Shown here piece after piece: positions 34,029 to 43,023 of a stretch of DNA of 64,000 nt. The first letter of the stretch is position 1; every line of letters begins with the position of its first letter. This DNA comes from Pseudoduganella guangdongensis (GTDB taxonomy: Bacteria > Pseudomonadota > Gammaproteobacteria > Burkholderiales > Burkholderiaceae_D). A program made the position numbers and the translations under genes. The stretch spans positions 1 to 64,000 of the forward strand of contig NZ_WWCJ01000019.1 of assembly GCF_009857475.1 (NCBI RefSeq), written 5' to 3'. The notes below the pieces were generated by a model that saw only the letters and a program-made list of their open reading frames with translations, did not search any database and had not been told where the DNA came from.

Positions 34029-35939
34029 ATGTCAGTGATGTATCGCGCAGCCGGCGCTTTGGCCCTGGCGCTTGCCATGCAGGCAGCCCACGCGGCGCCC
34101 GCCAAACCAGTGCGGAAATACACGATCGAGCAGTTCATGGCCACCACCTCGATCAGCGGCGCCTCGTTCAGCCACGACGAAAAGTCCATCCTCTTCAGCA
34201 GCAACGAGAGCGGCATTTTCAATGTGTATTCGATTCCGGTCGGCGGCGGCAAACCAACGGCACTGACCAAATCGACGGTGGACAGCACCTACGCTGTCAG
34301 CTACTTCCCGGGCGATAACCGTTTCCTGTTCACGCGCGACAAGGGCGGCGACGAAAACAACCACCTGTTCGTGCGCGAGCTGGATGGCAGCGAAAAGGAC
34401 CTGACCCCGGGCGACAAGCTGAAAGCCTCGTTCTTCGGCTGGAGCGACGACCGCAGCGCTTTCTACGTTGTGACCAATGAACGCAACCCGAAATTCTTCG
34501 ACCTGTACCGCTACAGCGTGAAAGACTACTCGCGCACCATGCTGTACCAGAACGATAACGGCATCAGCCCAAGCCGCATCAGCCGCGACGAAAAGTGGCT
34601 GGCCCTGAACAAGCCGAACACCACGGCGGACAGCGACATCTACCTGTACAACCTGGCCAGCAAAGAGATGAAGCACATCACGCCGCACAAGGACGTGGCG
34701 AGCTACGATGCGGCCAGCTTCGACCCGGAGTCGAAGAAGCTGCTGTTCACGTCCAACGCGGGCGGCGAGTTCACCAGCATCCGCAGCTACGACCTGGCCA
34801 GCGGGCAGGTGGCCGAGCATGAGAAGGCGGATTGGGACGTGGTCGCCACCGGCTATTCGCGCAACGGCCGTTTCCGCACCACGATCATCAACCAGGATGG
34901 CAGCACCGTGCTGCGCGTGGTGGAAGGCAAGGACGAAAAGCCGATGGCGCTGCCGAAGGTGCCGGGCGGCGATATGAGCGCCGCCGTGTTCTCGGAAAGC
35001 GGCAAGCTGATGGCCTTCTATGTCAACGGCGACCGTTCGCCGAACAACCTGTTTGTGTACGACGTGGCGGCCAAGAAGGCAAAGCAGCTGACCCAGAGCA
35101 TGAGCAAGGAGATCAATCCGAACGACCTGGTGGAGGCCGAGGTGGTGCGTTTCCGCTCCTTCGACGGCATGGTGGTGCCTTCGATCTACTACAAGCCGAA
35201 AGGCGCTGCGCCGAACGCGAAAGTGCCGGCGGTGGTGCTGGTGCACGGCGGCCCGGGCGGCCAGACGCGGCGCGGCTATAACGCCATGGTGCAGTACCTG
35301 GTCAACAACGGGTATGCGGTGCTGGGCATTAACAACCGCGGCAGCAGCGGCTACGGCAAGACCTTCTTCATGGCGGACGACCGCAAGCATGGCCGCGAGC
35401 CGCTGTGGGACTGCATCGAAGCGAAGACTTTCCTGGCCAGCCGTGGCTATATCGATCCGGAGCGCATCGGCATCATGGGCGGCAGTTATGGCGGCTACAT
35501 GACGCTGGCGGCGATGGCGTTCCGTCCGGAGGCGTTCAAGGTCGGCATCGACATCTTTGGCGTCAGCAACTGGATCCGCACGCTGGAATCAATTCCGCCT
35601 TACTGGGAGTCGCAGCGCAAGGCGCTGTACGACGAGATCGGCGATCCGGTGAAGGACAAGGACTTCCTGGTGGCGACTTCGCCGCTGTTCCATGCCACGC
35701 ATATCCGCAAGCCGCTGATGGTCATCCAGGGCAAGAACGACCCGCGCGTGATCAAGCCGGAGAGCGATGAAATCGTGGAGGCGGTAAAGAAGAACAATGT
35801 GCCGGTCGACTACGTGGTGTTCGACGACGAGGGCCATGGCTTCAGCAAGAAGAAGAACCAGGCCATCGCGAACGCCAGGATGGTCGAGTTCCTCGACAAG
35901 CACTTGAAAGGCGGTAGCGCCGCCATGGGGCAGCCGTAA
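34029..35939 (+). CDS. S9 family (prolyl oligopeptidase) exported peptidase
   Basis: 636 residues with signal peptide (M-Q-A-A-H-A-A-P). N-terminal beta-propeller of WD40-like/TolB repeats to about residue 370; C-terminal alpha/beta hydrolase with Ser486 (GGSYGGYM), Asp571 (GKNDPRV) and His603 (D-E-G-H-G-F), a full catalytic triad. Cuts small peptides, often dipeptidyl or acylaminoacyl type. Ribosome site AACAGGAG. Confidence 0.95.
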   Translation: MSVMYRAAGALALALAMQAAHAAPAKPVRKYTIEQFMATTSISGASFSHDEKSILFSSNESGIFNVYSIPVGGGKPTALTKSTVDSTYAVSYFPGDNRFLFTRDKGGDENNHLFVRELDGSEKDLTPGDKLKASFFGWSDDRSAFYVVTNERNPKFFDLYRYSVKDYSRTMLYQNDNGISPSRISRDEKWLALNKPNTTADSDIYLYNLASKEMKHITPHKDVASYDAASFDPESKKLLFTSNAGGEFTSIRSYDLASGQVAEHEKADWDVVATGYSRNGRFRTTIINQDGSTVLRVVEGKDEKPMALPKVPGGDMSAAVFSESGKLMAFYVNGDRSPNNLFVYDVAAKKAKQLTQSMSKEINPNDLVEAEVVRFRSFDGMVVPSIYYKPKGAAPNAKVPAVVLVHGGPGGQTRRGYNAMVQYLVNNGYAVLGINNRGSSGYGKTFFMADDRKHGREPLWDCIEAKTFLASRGYIDPERIGIMGGSYGGYMTLAAMAFRPEAFKVGIDIFGVSNWIRTLESIPPYWESQRKALYDEIGDPVKDKDFLVATSPLFHATHIRKPLMVIQGKNDPRVIKPESDEIVEAVKKNNVPVDYVVFDDEGHGFSKKKNQAIANARMVEFLDKHLKGGSAAMGQP

Positions 35940-35976
35940 GCTTTCTGCCTACGCGCGGCCGGCGGCGCTGCCGGTA

Positions 35977-36519
35977 TCAACGGCGATAGGGGTTGTCCGG
36001 CCGGTGGTCGCGGCGGTTCGGGATGCCGTCGCCATCACGGTCGCGGTCACGGTGGTTTGGCACGCCATCGTTGTCGCGGTCCCTGTCGTAGCGATCGGGC
36101 ACACCGTCGCGGTCGCGGTCACGGCGGCCGCCGCGGTCGTGGTAGCGGTAGTTGTCGCGGTAGTTGTCGCGATAGTAGTCGCGCTGCGGGTCGCGGTAGT
36201 GGCCGTAAGCGGTCCAGCCGCCTTCACGCCAGCCCCAGCCGTTGTCGACGCGTACCCATTCGGATGGGTAGTAGCGGTAACCCTGGCGTTCCCGCAGCCA
36301 GTGGCCGGCCACCCAGGCGTGGCGGTGGCCATCCCAGCGCCAGTAGCCCGGCGCCCACACATAGCCATGGCGCGGCGGCGGCAGGCTTTCAAAACGCGGC
36401 GGCGGCGGTGCGTTGCCGATCACCAGGCTGAAATCCACCTGGGCCAGGGCGGTGCCGGGGGCGAAGGCGACCGCACCAAATGCCAGGGCGGCCGCAGCGA
36501 TGAGTTTCGGTTTATACAT
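35977..36519 (-). CDS. Exported WxxGxW-repeat protein with Ca-binding-like Asp repeats
   Basis: 180 residues. Signal peptide (A-P-G-T-A-L-A-Q), then Y-V-W-A-P-G-Y-W-R-W and A-W-V-A-G-H-W, the YXWGXW/'BcpO-related' repeat seen in betaproteobacterial envelope proteins. The second half is a run of D-x-D-x-D-G-x-P-D/N-x-x-D units, as in thrombospondin type-3 repeats, followed by Asn/Arg. This combination suggests a calcium-dependent surface or periplasmic protein; partner unknown. Confidence 0.82.
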   Translation of the reverse strand: MYKPKLIAAAALAFGAVAFAPGTALAQVDFSLVIGNAPPPPRFESLPPPRHGYVWAPGYWRWDGHRHAWVAGHWLRERQGYRYYPSEWVRVDNGWGWREGGWTAYGHYRDPQRDYYRDNYRDNYRYHDRGGRRDRDRDGVPDRYDRDRDNDGVPNHRDRDRDGDGIPNRRDHRPDNPYRR

Positions 36520-36629
36520 GGCTTATCTCCGGTAAGTGGTGCGCTTGACTTAAATATAGCAAGCGCACGATTGACGGGATAAGCCTGATTCAGTTTCTTA
36601 CAAATCCCCGCAGGGAGGTAACAATTGGC

Positions 36630-36872
36630 TTAAATGCTGCCAGGTTGGGTGGCTTTGCGCTCTTCCGCCAGCGAAGCCTGCTTCTCAGCAGCGCTCATGC
36701 GCTTGGCTGGCACCACCACCACCGGCATGCCCTGGTTTGCAGCTGGCTGGGCGGCAGCCGCGTAGGCGGCTGGAGCCTTGCTTTCGTCGGCACCATCGAA
36801 GACGTAGTTGGCAGCGCAGGCCAGGCCGAGGATGGCGATGAACAGGGCTTCAAAGTTACGCAGGGCTTTCAT
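36630..36872 (-). CDS. Small exported or membrane-anchored protein, unknown
   Basis: 80 residues from ATG 36872. One hydrophobic N-terminal helix (FEALFIAILGLACAANYVF), then an Ala-rich linker and a Lys/Glu tail. Could be a signal-anchor protein. No family recognised. A longer frame to 36992 crosses the divergent transpeptidase start and is rejected. Confidence 0.62.
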   Translation of the reverse strand: MKALRNFEALFIAILGLACAANYVFDGADESKAPAAYAAAAQPAANQGMPVVVVPAKRMSAAEKQASLAEERKATQPGSI

Positions 36873-36974
36873 GATGTTCTCCGGTTTGCGGATCGTCCAC
36901 ATCAGGACTTTCCATGTGCTCACTGTAGCCAAGGCGGCGGCGGGTCGCCACGGCGATGCGACGAGCGGTAAAAA

Positions 36975-39900
36975 ATGCGGGGCGAAGTGCAAAAAGTCGG
37001 GATTTTCCGCTTCCCCCGGCTAGCGCTGTGCATGACGACCCTTCTTTCCCGACTCTCGGCCTGGCGGCGCGACCGCCGGCGGCAGCGCAACCTGCAGGCA
37101 GCAGCGCGCGCGCCGCTGGCCTTGTCCCTGCACTGGCGCGGCAGGGCGCCGGCGCTCATGCTGGCACTGGGCGCGCTGGCCCTTGCGGCAGGCGGGGCGC
37201 TGGTCCTGTGGCGACATGCGGCGGGCATGGCGGAGCAGGGCGGCACGGCAGCGGCGCCCGACCTGCCGGCGCTGCAGGCGGTGATGCCGGGCGTGCGTTT
37301 CGATGTGCCGCAGGCGCCGGGCATCGCGCTGCAGGAAGTGGCGGGCGGCAGATTGCTGGTCGCAAGCGGCTTGCATGGCGGCCCGGTGGTGCGGGTCGAC
37401 CTGTGCGCCCGGCCGCTGCCCTTGCAAGTCGGTTATCGCTTTTCGGAGGCCAGCGGCGCACCGTCTCTGCGCCACGCCGTGCTGGCGGGGGAAGGCAGCA
37501 GCATTCCCGCCATGACCATTACCGCCGCCGGCGAAACCCTGCGCGTGCGCTGGCGCGAGCGGGGCGCGGCGGCGCGCTGGGTCGGCGATGCGCCCGGCGC
37601 GGCGTTGCGCTCGCTCGGCTGGCTGGTGTGGCGCGAGGGGGCCGTGCGGGTGGAGCGCCGCCCCGGCAAGGGCTGCGCACAGGGGGAGATGGTGGTGCAG
37701 GCCTTCTCCACCGCCCCCGTGGCCGGCCGCGCGCCGGGACGGGCCCATGTCGTGGCCTTTCCGCTGGCCGGTGCGCCGGCGGGTCTGCGCCTGGAGCCGG
37801 GGCGTTACGCGGTGCCGGCCGTGGCGACGGCGGCACGGGAAGATGAAGTCCTGTTCAACCGCCTGCGCGCGCGCGGGCTGTTGCGGCTTGGCGCGGATGG
37901 GTTGCTGGAGCTGGCGCCGCCCGACCTTGCGCAATGGCTGGCGGCAGGGCAGGGGCAACGTGCCGCCGACCTGGCGGGCTGGCGCGGCCAGCAAGCGGAT
38001 GAGGCGATGCGCCGGCTGCTGCAACGGCTCTATCGGCAAGCCGATGGCGCCTACGTGCAGCGCCAGGTCGACCTGTTCAACAGCGAGCGGCGCCTGCTGG
38101 CCTGGCGCCTGCGCGCGGGGGCGGCGGCGCCTGGTGTGACGATCTCCGCGCACGCGGCCGGCGGTGGAGAAATGGCGCAGTCGGCGGAGATGCCGCCGCT
38201 GGCGGTGCGCCTGTTCGCCGACCTGCCGCAAGGCTGGCAGCCCTGGCAGCGGGCGGCGCACTGGCCTGGGCGCAGCCAGGCCACCCTGGTGCTGCGCCTG
38301 CCGCAGCCTGCGCGCGGCAACGAGCGTATCGAATTGCTGCTGGCGGGCCGCCACGGCACAGCGCGCGGTGCGGCGCTGTCGGCGCTGGACGCCTGCAGCG
38401 GCGCCGCCTGCCGCACGCCGGGCGAGGTGCAAGCGATTGCCTTGCGGCCGCAAGCGGGCGCGACGCGCATCGAGCTGACCGTGCGCGCGCTGGACGTGGC
38501 CGGCGCGCTGCACCCCGGCGACCAGGCTTACCGGCATATTGCGCTGGCCGGCGGCGCGCCGGTGTGGCAGGCCATCCCGGCGTCGGCTTACAGCGCCGGC
38601 GTGCGCGGTGGCGGCAGCGCTGCGGGCGGCACCGGCGAAGGCAGCGTGGAGGCCCCGGCCAGGGCCGGCATCCAGATCGCCGACCGCGATGGCACGCCGC
38701 TCTGGACGGGCGGGGCGGCCACTCCCGCTGCGCGCAACGCCGGCCTGGCGAACCTGCTTGGCGTCGGCCCGGCCCACGCCGCCAGCGTGTCCGGCATGCT
38801 GGCGCGGGCGGCAGCGCTGGAGGGCCGCGCGCGCGCGGCCCGCCTGACCATTTCGCTGCCGCTGCAAGCGCTGGGACAGGCGATCCTGGAATGCCAGGGG
38901 CTGCGCGGCGGCGCCTGGAACGGACAAAGCTGCGACGGCGGCGTTGCGCCGCCCGTCCAAAGGCGTGCCGGGCTGGTGCTGCTGGACGCAGACAACGGCG
39001 ACATCTTGCTGGCGGCGGGCGCCGGCGGCCCGGCTGTCACGACCGGCAACTGGCGCGAAGCGCGCGACTTCGACCGCGCCAATCCGGCCCGCAGTCCTTT
39101 GCGCCTGCCGGCCTGGCAGCACGATGGCGGCGCCCATAGCAGCCCCGGTTCGGCCTTCAAGATCGTCAGTGCGCTCGGGCTGGAAATGGCCGCGCGCCAG
39201 GACCGTACACTGGATGGCCTGCTGGGCGGCTTGCCGTTGCCGGAGATCGACCTGCTCGCGCAGCAGCGCGGCTACGCCTTCCGCACGGACGCGCCCAGCT
39301 ACCCCGCCGCCACCGCCGCCGCCCACGTGACCAATTACCGCGAACAAAGCTCCGCGCGGCGCGCCGAGTCCGGCCGCCTGGGGCTGGCGCAAGCCATGAC
39401 GTACAGCGTCAATACCTGGTTCGCGTGGAGCGCTGAACTGAGCGACCGTACCTTGCAAGGCCGGGCGGAGGGCGGCGCGCCGGGATTGCGCGCGCTGGAG
39501 GAGGGCGCGCTGGCGGCACAGCGCCCCATCGCCGAGGCGGCGCGCACGCTTGGTTTCGGCACGCAGATGCGCCTAGATGGCGGCCTGCTGCCGGCCGGCT
39601 TTCCCTGGCAGGCTTACGATGCGCTGCAAACCAGCGCCTCCCGCATCGATCCGATCGACAGCCGCCATGAACTGCGCCAGATGGCGATCGGCCTGCGCAT
39701 GCAGGCCACGCCGCTGCAAATGGCGCTGGTGTCGGCGGCCATCGGCTCCGGGCAATTGCGCGCACCGCGCGTGCTGGCGGCGCTCGGTGGGCAGGAGGCG
39801 CAGGATGCCGCTGGCACGGCCTTGCCGGCGCGGCTGGACCGCATTCGCAAGGGCATGAAAGGGGTGGTGGACAGCGGCACGGCGGCCGGCGCGTTCGGCG

Positions 39901-40193
39901 GCCCGGCGCTGGCGGAAGTGCGGCGCGGCCTGTACGGCAAGACCGGCACCGCCCCGGTGAGCGCGGACGACGCCACGGTGTGGTTCACCGGCTGGCTGGA
40001 GCCGGGCAGCCTGCCTGGCCAGACGCGGCGCCTGGCCTTCGCGGCCTTCGTCAGCCACTCGCAGCTGACCGGCGGCGCGCATGCCGCCCCCATGATTGCG
40101 GCGCTGCTCAAGGCAATGGCCGGGCAGAATGGGAAACAGAAGGGAAATCCTCCTTCATTCGCGGCGAATGGTTGGGCTGCCGCTATGCCATGA
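36975..40193 (+). CDS. Giant penicillin-binding transpeptidase
   Basis: Up to 1072 residues; ATG 37032 is an alternative start and neither has a strong ribosome site. One N-terminal membrane helix (about 55-80), then roughly 600 residues without a domain I recognise, then a D,D-transpeptidase-type domain with all three motifs: S726-A-F-K729 (SxxK), S811-V-N813 (SxN) and K989-T-G991 (KTG in LYGKTGTA), plus the T-P-L-Q-M-A-L-V-S-A-A-I-G-S-G block. Cell-wall crosslinking at the periplasmic face. About double the size of a normal class B PBP. First gene of the plus arm of a kinase/FHA/SEDS cluster; the matching SEDS protein is in the minus arm. Confidence 0.85.
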   Translation: MRGEVQKVGIFRFPRLALCMTTLLSRLSAWRRDRRRQRNLQAAARAPLALSLHWRGRAPALMLALGALALAAGGALVLWRHAAGMAEQGGTAAAPDLPALQAVMPGVRFDVPQAPGIALQEVAGGRLLVASGLHGGPVVRVDLCARPLPLQVGYRFSEASGAPSLRHAVLAGEGSSIPAMTITAAGETLRVRWRERGAAARWVGDAPGAALRSLGWLVWREGAVRVERRPGKGCAQGEMVVQAFSTAPVAGRAPGRAHVVAFPLAGAPAGLRLEPGRYAVPAVATAAREDEVLFNRLRARGLLRLGADGLLELAPPDLAQWLAAGQGQRAADLAGWRGQQADEAMRRLLQRLYRQADGAYVQRQVDLFNSERRLLAWRLRAGAAAPGVTISAHAAGGGEMAQSAEMPPLAVRLFADLPQGWQPWQRAAHWPGRSQATLVLRLPQPARGNERIELLLAGRHGTARGAALSALDACSGAACRTPGEVQAIALRPQAGATRIELTVRALDVAGALHPGDQAYRHIALAGGAPVWQAIPASAYSAGVRGGGSAAGGTGEGSVEAPARAGIQIADRDGTPLWTGGAATPAARNAGLANLLGVGPAHAASVSGMLARAAALEGRARAARLTISLPLQALGQAILECQGLRGGAWNGQSCDGGVAPPVQRRAGLVLLDADNGDILLAAGAGGPAVTTGNWREARDFDRANPARSPLRLPAWQHDGGAHSSPGSAFKIVSALGLEMAARQDRTLDGLLGGLPLPEIDLLAQQRGYAFRTDAPSYPAATAAAHVTNYREQSSARRAESGRLGLAQAMTYSVNTWFAWSAELSDRTLQGRAEGGAPGLRALEEGALAAQRPIAEAARTLGFGTQMRLDGGLLPAGFPWQAYDALQTSASRIDPIDSRHELRQMAIGLRMQATPLQMALVSAAIGSGQLRAPRVLAALGGQEAQDAAGTALPARLDRIRKGMKGVVDSGTAAGAFGGPALAEVRRGLYGKTGTAPVSADDATVWFTGWLEPGSLPGQTRRLAFAAFVSHSQLTGGAHAAPMIAALLKAMAGQNGKQKGNPPSFAANGWAAAMP

Positions 40194-40237
40194 TAAGGAG
40201 GCGTGCATTGGGCACGCGACAATGTTGACAGGATAGT

Positions 40238-41386
40238 ATGCGGCTGCCAGGAACCCGGTACCAGGAACACGGCTGGGAACAAGTACGCAAGTTGTTGGGC
40301 CACTGCTCGCTGCAGGCGTTCCGGCAGTGCGATGCGGACCTTTTGCTTGACCCATCCCGCGCGGCGGAGTCGCTCGAGTGGTATGCCGACGCGGCCGGCC
40401 GCCTGCTGCGCGACCATGCGCGGCGGGCGCGCGGCGAAGCGCCCGGCAATTCATACGGGGACAGCGCGGCGGAACTGGCGCTGGTTTTACTCTACGAATT
40501 GCAGGCCCAAACCGCCGACTGGGCCGCCTTCCTCGGGGCGCTGGCAGCGGAGCATGCGCGCTCTGGGGCATTCTGGCGCGAGGAAAGCGGGCAGGGCATG
40601 CTGCGCAAGAAGGTCAATGACATGTTCGCCGTCTTGCGCGACAAGGTCGATAGCGACAACTACCAGGTGGCGACCGGCCAGCCTTGTTCGCCCAATAAGA
40701 TCTATACCTATCGCATGCTGGACACGGCCTACCGCGAGATTGCCCAGCTGTTCGCCAACTGGGAGCACAATGCGGTCCAGGTGGGGGCCATCCTCGGCCG
40801 CGAGCTGCACGGCTTTCCGATCGAGGTGCGGCAGATGCGCTGTGTCGCCGATTGCCGCGCCGAGTGGCTGATACGCTGGAGCGAGACGCTGGAGCAGTTC
40901 GGCGGCGCGCCCGGCCCGCTGCATACGCGTTCCAAGCGCTTTGCCAGCATGAAGAACAATCCCGGCAAGATCGCGGCCATGCTGCGCGAGATCGGTGATT
41001 ATGAGGAGTTGTCCTCCAACCAGGATGGCGACTGGCAGCTGGACGAGGCGGAATCCTTGTCTTGGATGGAGGATTTGTGGCGCGTGGCGGACGAGGCGCA
41101 AAAGGTGGCAGAGGCGGAAGTTTGCCCTTCCCCCCGCAAGGCAGGACTGGCGGCATTGCAGGGCGAGGCGCTGCCGGTGCGGCTGGCTGTTTTCCAGGTT
41201 TTGCTCGGGCCGGCGGACGACAGCTATCCCGAGGAATGGCTGGAGCCCGGCAGTGGCGAGCTGCCCTCCATGGCGCGGCTGGCGGAAATGGCGGGCATCT
41301 CGGTGCCGACGTTGCGCAAGCGGCGCAACGAGTTGATCGAAAAGCTGAAATACGGGTTGAATGCGGAAGCAGGGAGTACCAGGTGA
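40238..41386 (+). CDS. Helical protein with C-terminal helix-turn-helix
   Basis: 382 residues, no signal or membrane segment. Mostly helical; a central conserved-looking stretch contains Y-T-Y-R-M-L-D-T-A-Y-R-E-I and W-E-H-N-A-V-Q-V-G-A-I-L. The C-terminus (about 350-375) reads L-P-S-M-A-R-L-A-E-M-A-G-I-S-V-P-T-L-R-K-R-R-N-E-L, a clear helix-turn-helix like sigma region 4 or winged-HTH proteins. Possible regulator of the cluster. The stop overlaps the GTG start of the next gene (GTGA), suggesting partner proteins. No family name can be given. Confidence 0.75.
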   Translation: MRLPGTRYQEHGWEQVRKLLGHCSLQAFRQCDADLLLDPSRAAESLEWYADAAGRLLRDHARRARGEAPGNSYGDSAAELALVLLYELQAQTADWAAFLGALAAEHARSGAFWREESGQGMLRKKVNDMFAVLRDKVDSDNYQVATGQPCSPNKIYTYRMLDTAYREIAQLFANWEHNAVQVGAILGRELHGFPIEVRQMRCVADCRAEWLIRWSETLEQFGGAPGPLHTRSKRFASMKNNPGKIAAMLREIGDYEELSSNQDGDWQLDEAESLSWMEDLWRVADEAQKVAEAEVCPSPRKAGLAALQGEALPVRLAVFQVLLGPADDSYPEEWLEPGSGELPSMARLAEMAGISVPTLRKRRNELIEKLKYGLNAEAGSTR

Positions 41387-41937
41387 ACAATACAACTGAA
41401 CGCAAGCTGCAGGAGGCGCTGCTGCTGCGCAGCCGCCCCGGGGAGGATGGCCTGGCCCTGGAGGACGCCGTGCTGCGCGCGGCCCTGGACGGCAGCCGGC
41501 CCCTGAGCGCCGCCCAGCTAGCGGCATTGCAGGCGTCGCCCCTGACCTTGCGCCGTTTCCGCCACCTGGCGCTGGAACGCAAGCGCGCGCAGGCGGCGCT
41601 GGGGTGGCAGGGCAGCCGGGGCATGCTGCGGGCCGCCTCCACGGCCGGCGAACTGACCGTGCTCGTCACGGACGACGGTAGCTGGTCTTTGCACTTCGTG
41701 CCGCAGGGGGCGGGCTGGCAGGTGATCCTGAAACTGGAGGCGGCGGCCGGTTTTGCCGCGCAATTGCTGGCACGCCGCCCTATGCTGCGGGTGACGGACG
41801 GCGGCGGCGCTGTGCTGCTGCAAGGGCGGCTCGATGCGGATGGCGAGTGCGAACGGGCCTGGCCCTTCGAGCAGGCTCCGGAACAGCATTTCCAGGCGCA
41901 TGGCGCGCTGTTTGCGGTGGAACCGCTCGGGCCCTGA
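41383..41937 (+). CDS. Unknown protein coupled to the HTH gene
   Basis: 184 residues from GTG 41383 (GGGAG ribosome site, GTGA overlap). The N-terminal half is helical and Leu/Ala/Arg-rich, with A-L-D-G-S-R-P-L-S-A-A-Q-L-A-A-L resembling the helical region of anti-sigma-type proteins; the C-terminal half is beta-rich. No zinc H-x3-C-x2-C motif, no membrane helix. A regulator/partner pair with the HTH protein is a guess from position. Ends at the base before the next start codon. Confidence 0.65.
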   Translation: MNNTTERKLQEALLLRSRPGEDGLALEDAVLRAALDGSRPLSAAQLAALQASPLTLRRFRHLALERKRAQAALGWQGSRGMLRAASTAGELTVLVTDDGSWSLHFVPQGAGWQVILKLEAAAGFAAQLLARRPMLRVTDGGGAVLLQGRLDADGECERAWPFEQAPEQHFQAHGALFAVEPLGP

Positions 41938-43023
41938 ATGATGGGCTTTCTGGCGCGCATGCGTGGCAAGCCCACGCAGGATCCGGCCGTTGACCGTGGT
42001 GCGGTTGACGGCCTTGGCACGTCCGCGCTGGCGCTCCGCCTGGACGACGCGCGGCCAGCGAGCTTGCCGCCACGGGCGGTGCTGGTGCAGGTAGCCGAGG
42101 GCGTGGCCTGGGCGGTGCATGCCGCGCCATTGCGTTGCTTCATGACGCCTTTCGCGGCGGCACCGGAGATCGGGCTGCGGCTCGACTATTGTTTCGATGC
42201 GACCGGCGACCGGCAGCGCTTTGCCTTGCTGCTGGCGGCGGAAGGGGAACGCGCGCTGCCCACCGCCGCCGTTGGCGCCGCCATTCAGGATGCGGTGCAG
42301 GCGGCCTTGCAACAGGGGACGCTGGAGCTGCCCCCTTGCACGACGGACGAGGAGTGGCATGCCTTCCGCAGCGGGCTGAATGAGCTGGTCTATACGCGCT
42401 TCGGCCTTGTGGTGGAGGATTGCCTGCCGGTGGACCTGCACCCCGCAACTGACTTCGCCGCGCAACTCGCGGCCTGCGGCCATGCCGCCGCTGCCCGCGT
42501 GGAGCGCCCGGCAGGCGACGCGAGCGGGCATTCCGCGCACGCCGACGCGCCGGCGCCGGCGTGGGTGCGGCTGGCCGATATGCCATGGCACGGCCTGCGG
42601 GCGGCAACTGCGGCGGCTTCCACAACGGCGGGCGGCGACCCGGCAAAGCATGATGCCGCTGCGCTGCGCCGCCTGTTCCTGGAACTCCCGGCGCTGGCCG
42701 CCGGCCTGCGCGCCTTGCCCATGAGGGAAGGGGATGGCACCTTCGCCCCCATGCAAGACATCCTGCGCCGCCTGGCGCATGCCGCGCTGGAGGCCGGCAC
42801 CATGCCAAGCCTTACCCAGGCCGCCCCCGGCCAGCAGCTCCCGCAACACACGCAGCAGCTGCGCGCCATGCACGCCCGGTCCGCGCAAGCCGCGCTGGAC
42901 GAAGGCTGGGCCCTGCTGGCCGCCATGCGCGGCGGCCTCGATCCGGCAAGGCTGGAGGAAACCGACCGCATGCTCTCCAACCTCGAATACAGCCTGGCCC
43001 AGCGCCGCAAGCCGCAACCATGA
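41938..43023 (+). CDS. SPFH-like domain protein, unknown function
   Basis: 361 residues, starting directly after the previous stop. N-terminal 160 residues look like a cut-down SPFH/band-7 domain: alternating beta-strands with R-F-A-L-L-L-A-A-E-G-E-R-A-L-P, then E-E-W-H-A-F-R-S-G-L-N-E-L-V-Y-T-R-F-G-L and a V-E-D-C-L-P-V-D-L strand. The zinc-ribbon SPFH protein two genes on shows the same order (helix ending F-G-L, then strand). The rest is helical with no recognised domain. Assignment by eye, moderate. Confidence 0.65.
   Translation: MMGFLARMRGKPTQDPAVDRGAVDGLGTSALALRLDDARPASLPPRAVLVQVAEGVAWAVHAAPLRCFMTPFAAAPEIGLRLDYCFDATGDRQRFALLLAAEGERALPTAAVGAAIQDAVQAALQQGTLELPPCTTDEEWHAFRSGLNELVYTRFGLVVEDCLPVDLHPATDFAAQLAACGHAAAARVERPAGDASGHSAHADAPAPAWVRLADMPWHGLRAATAAASTTAGGDPAKHDAAALRRLFLELPALAAGLRALPMREGDGTFAPMQDILRRLAHAALEAGTMPSLTQAAPGQQLPQHTQQLRAMHARSAQAALDEGWALLAAMRGGLDPARLEETDRMLSNLEYSLAQRRKPQP

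Noticed and set aside
37020-39458. 812-residue minus-strand open frame
   Set aside because: Lies antisense to the transpeptidase, which has all catalytic motifs; composition is Arg/Gln/Ala noise typical of high-GC shadows.
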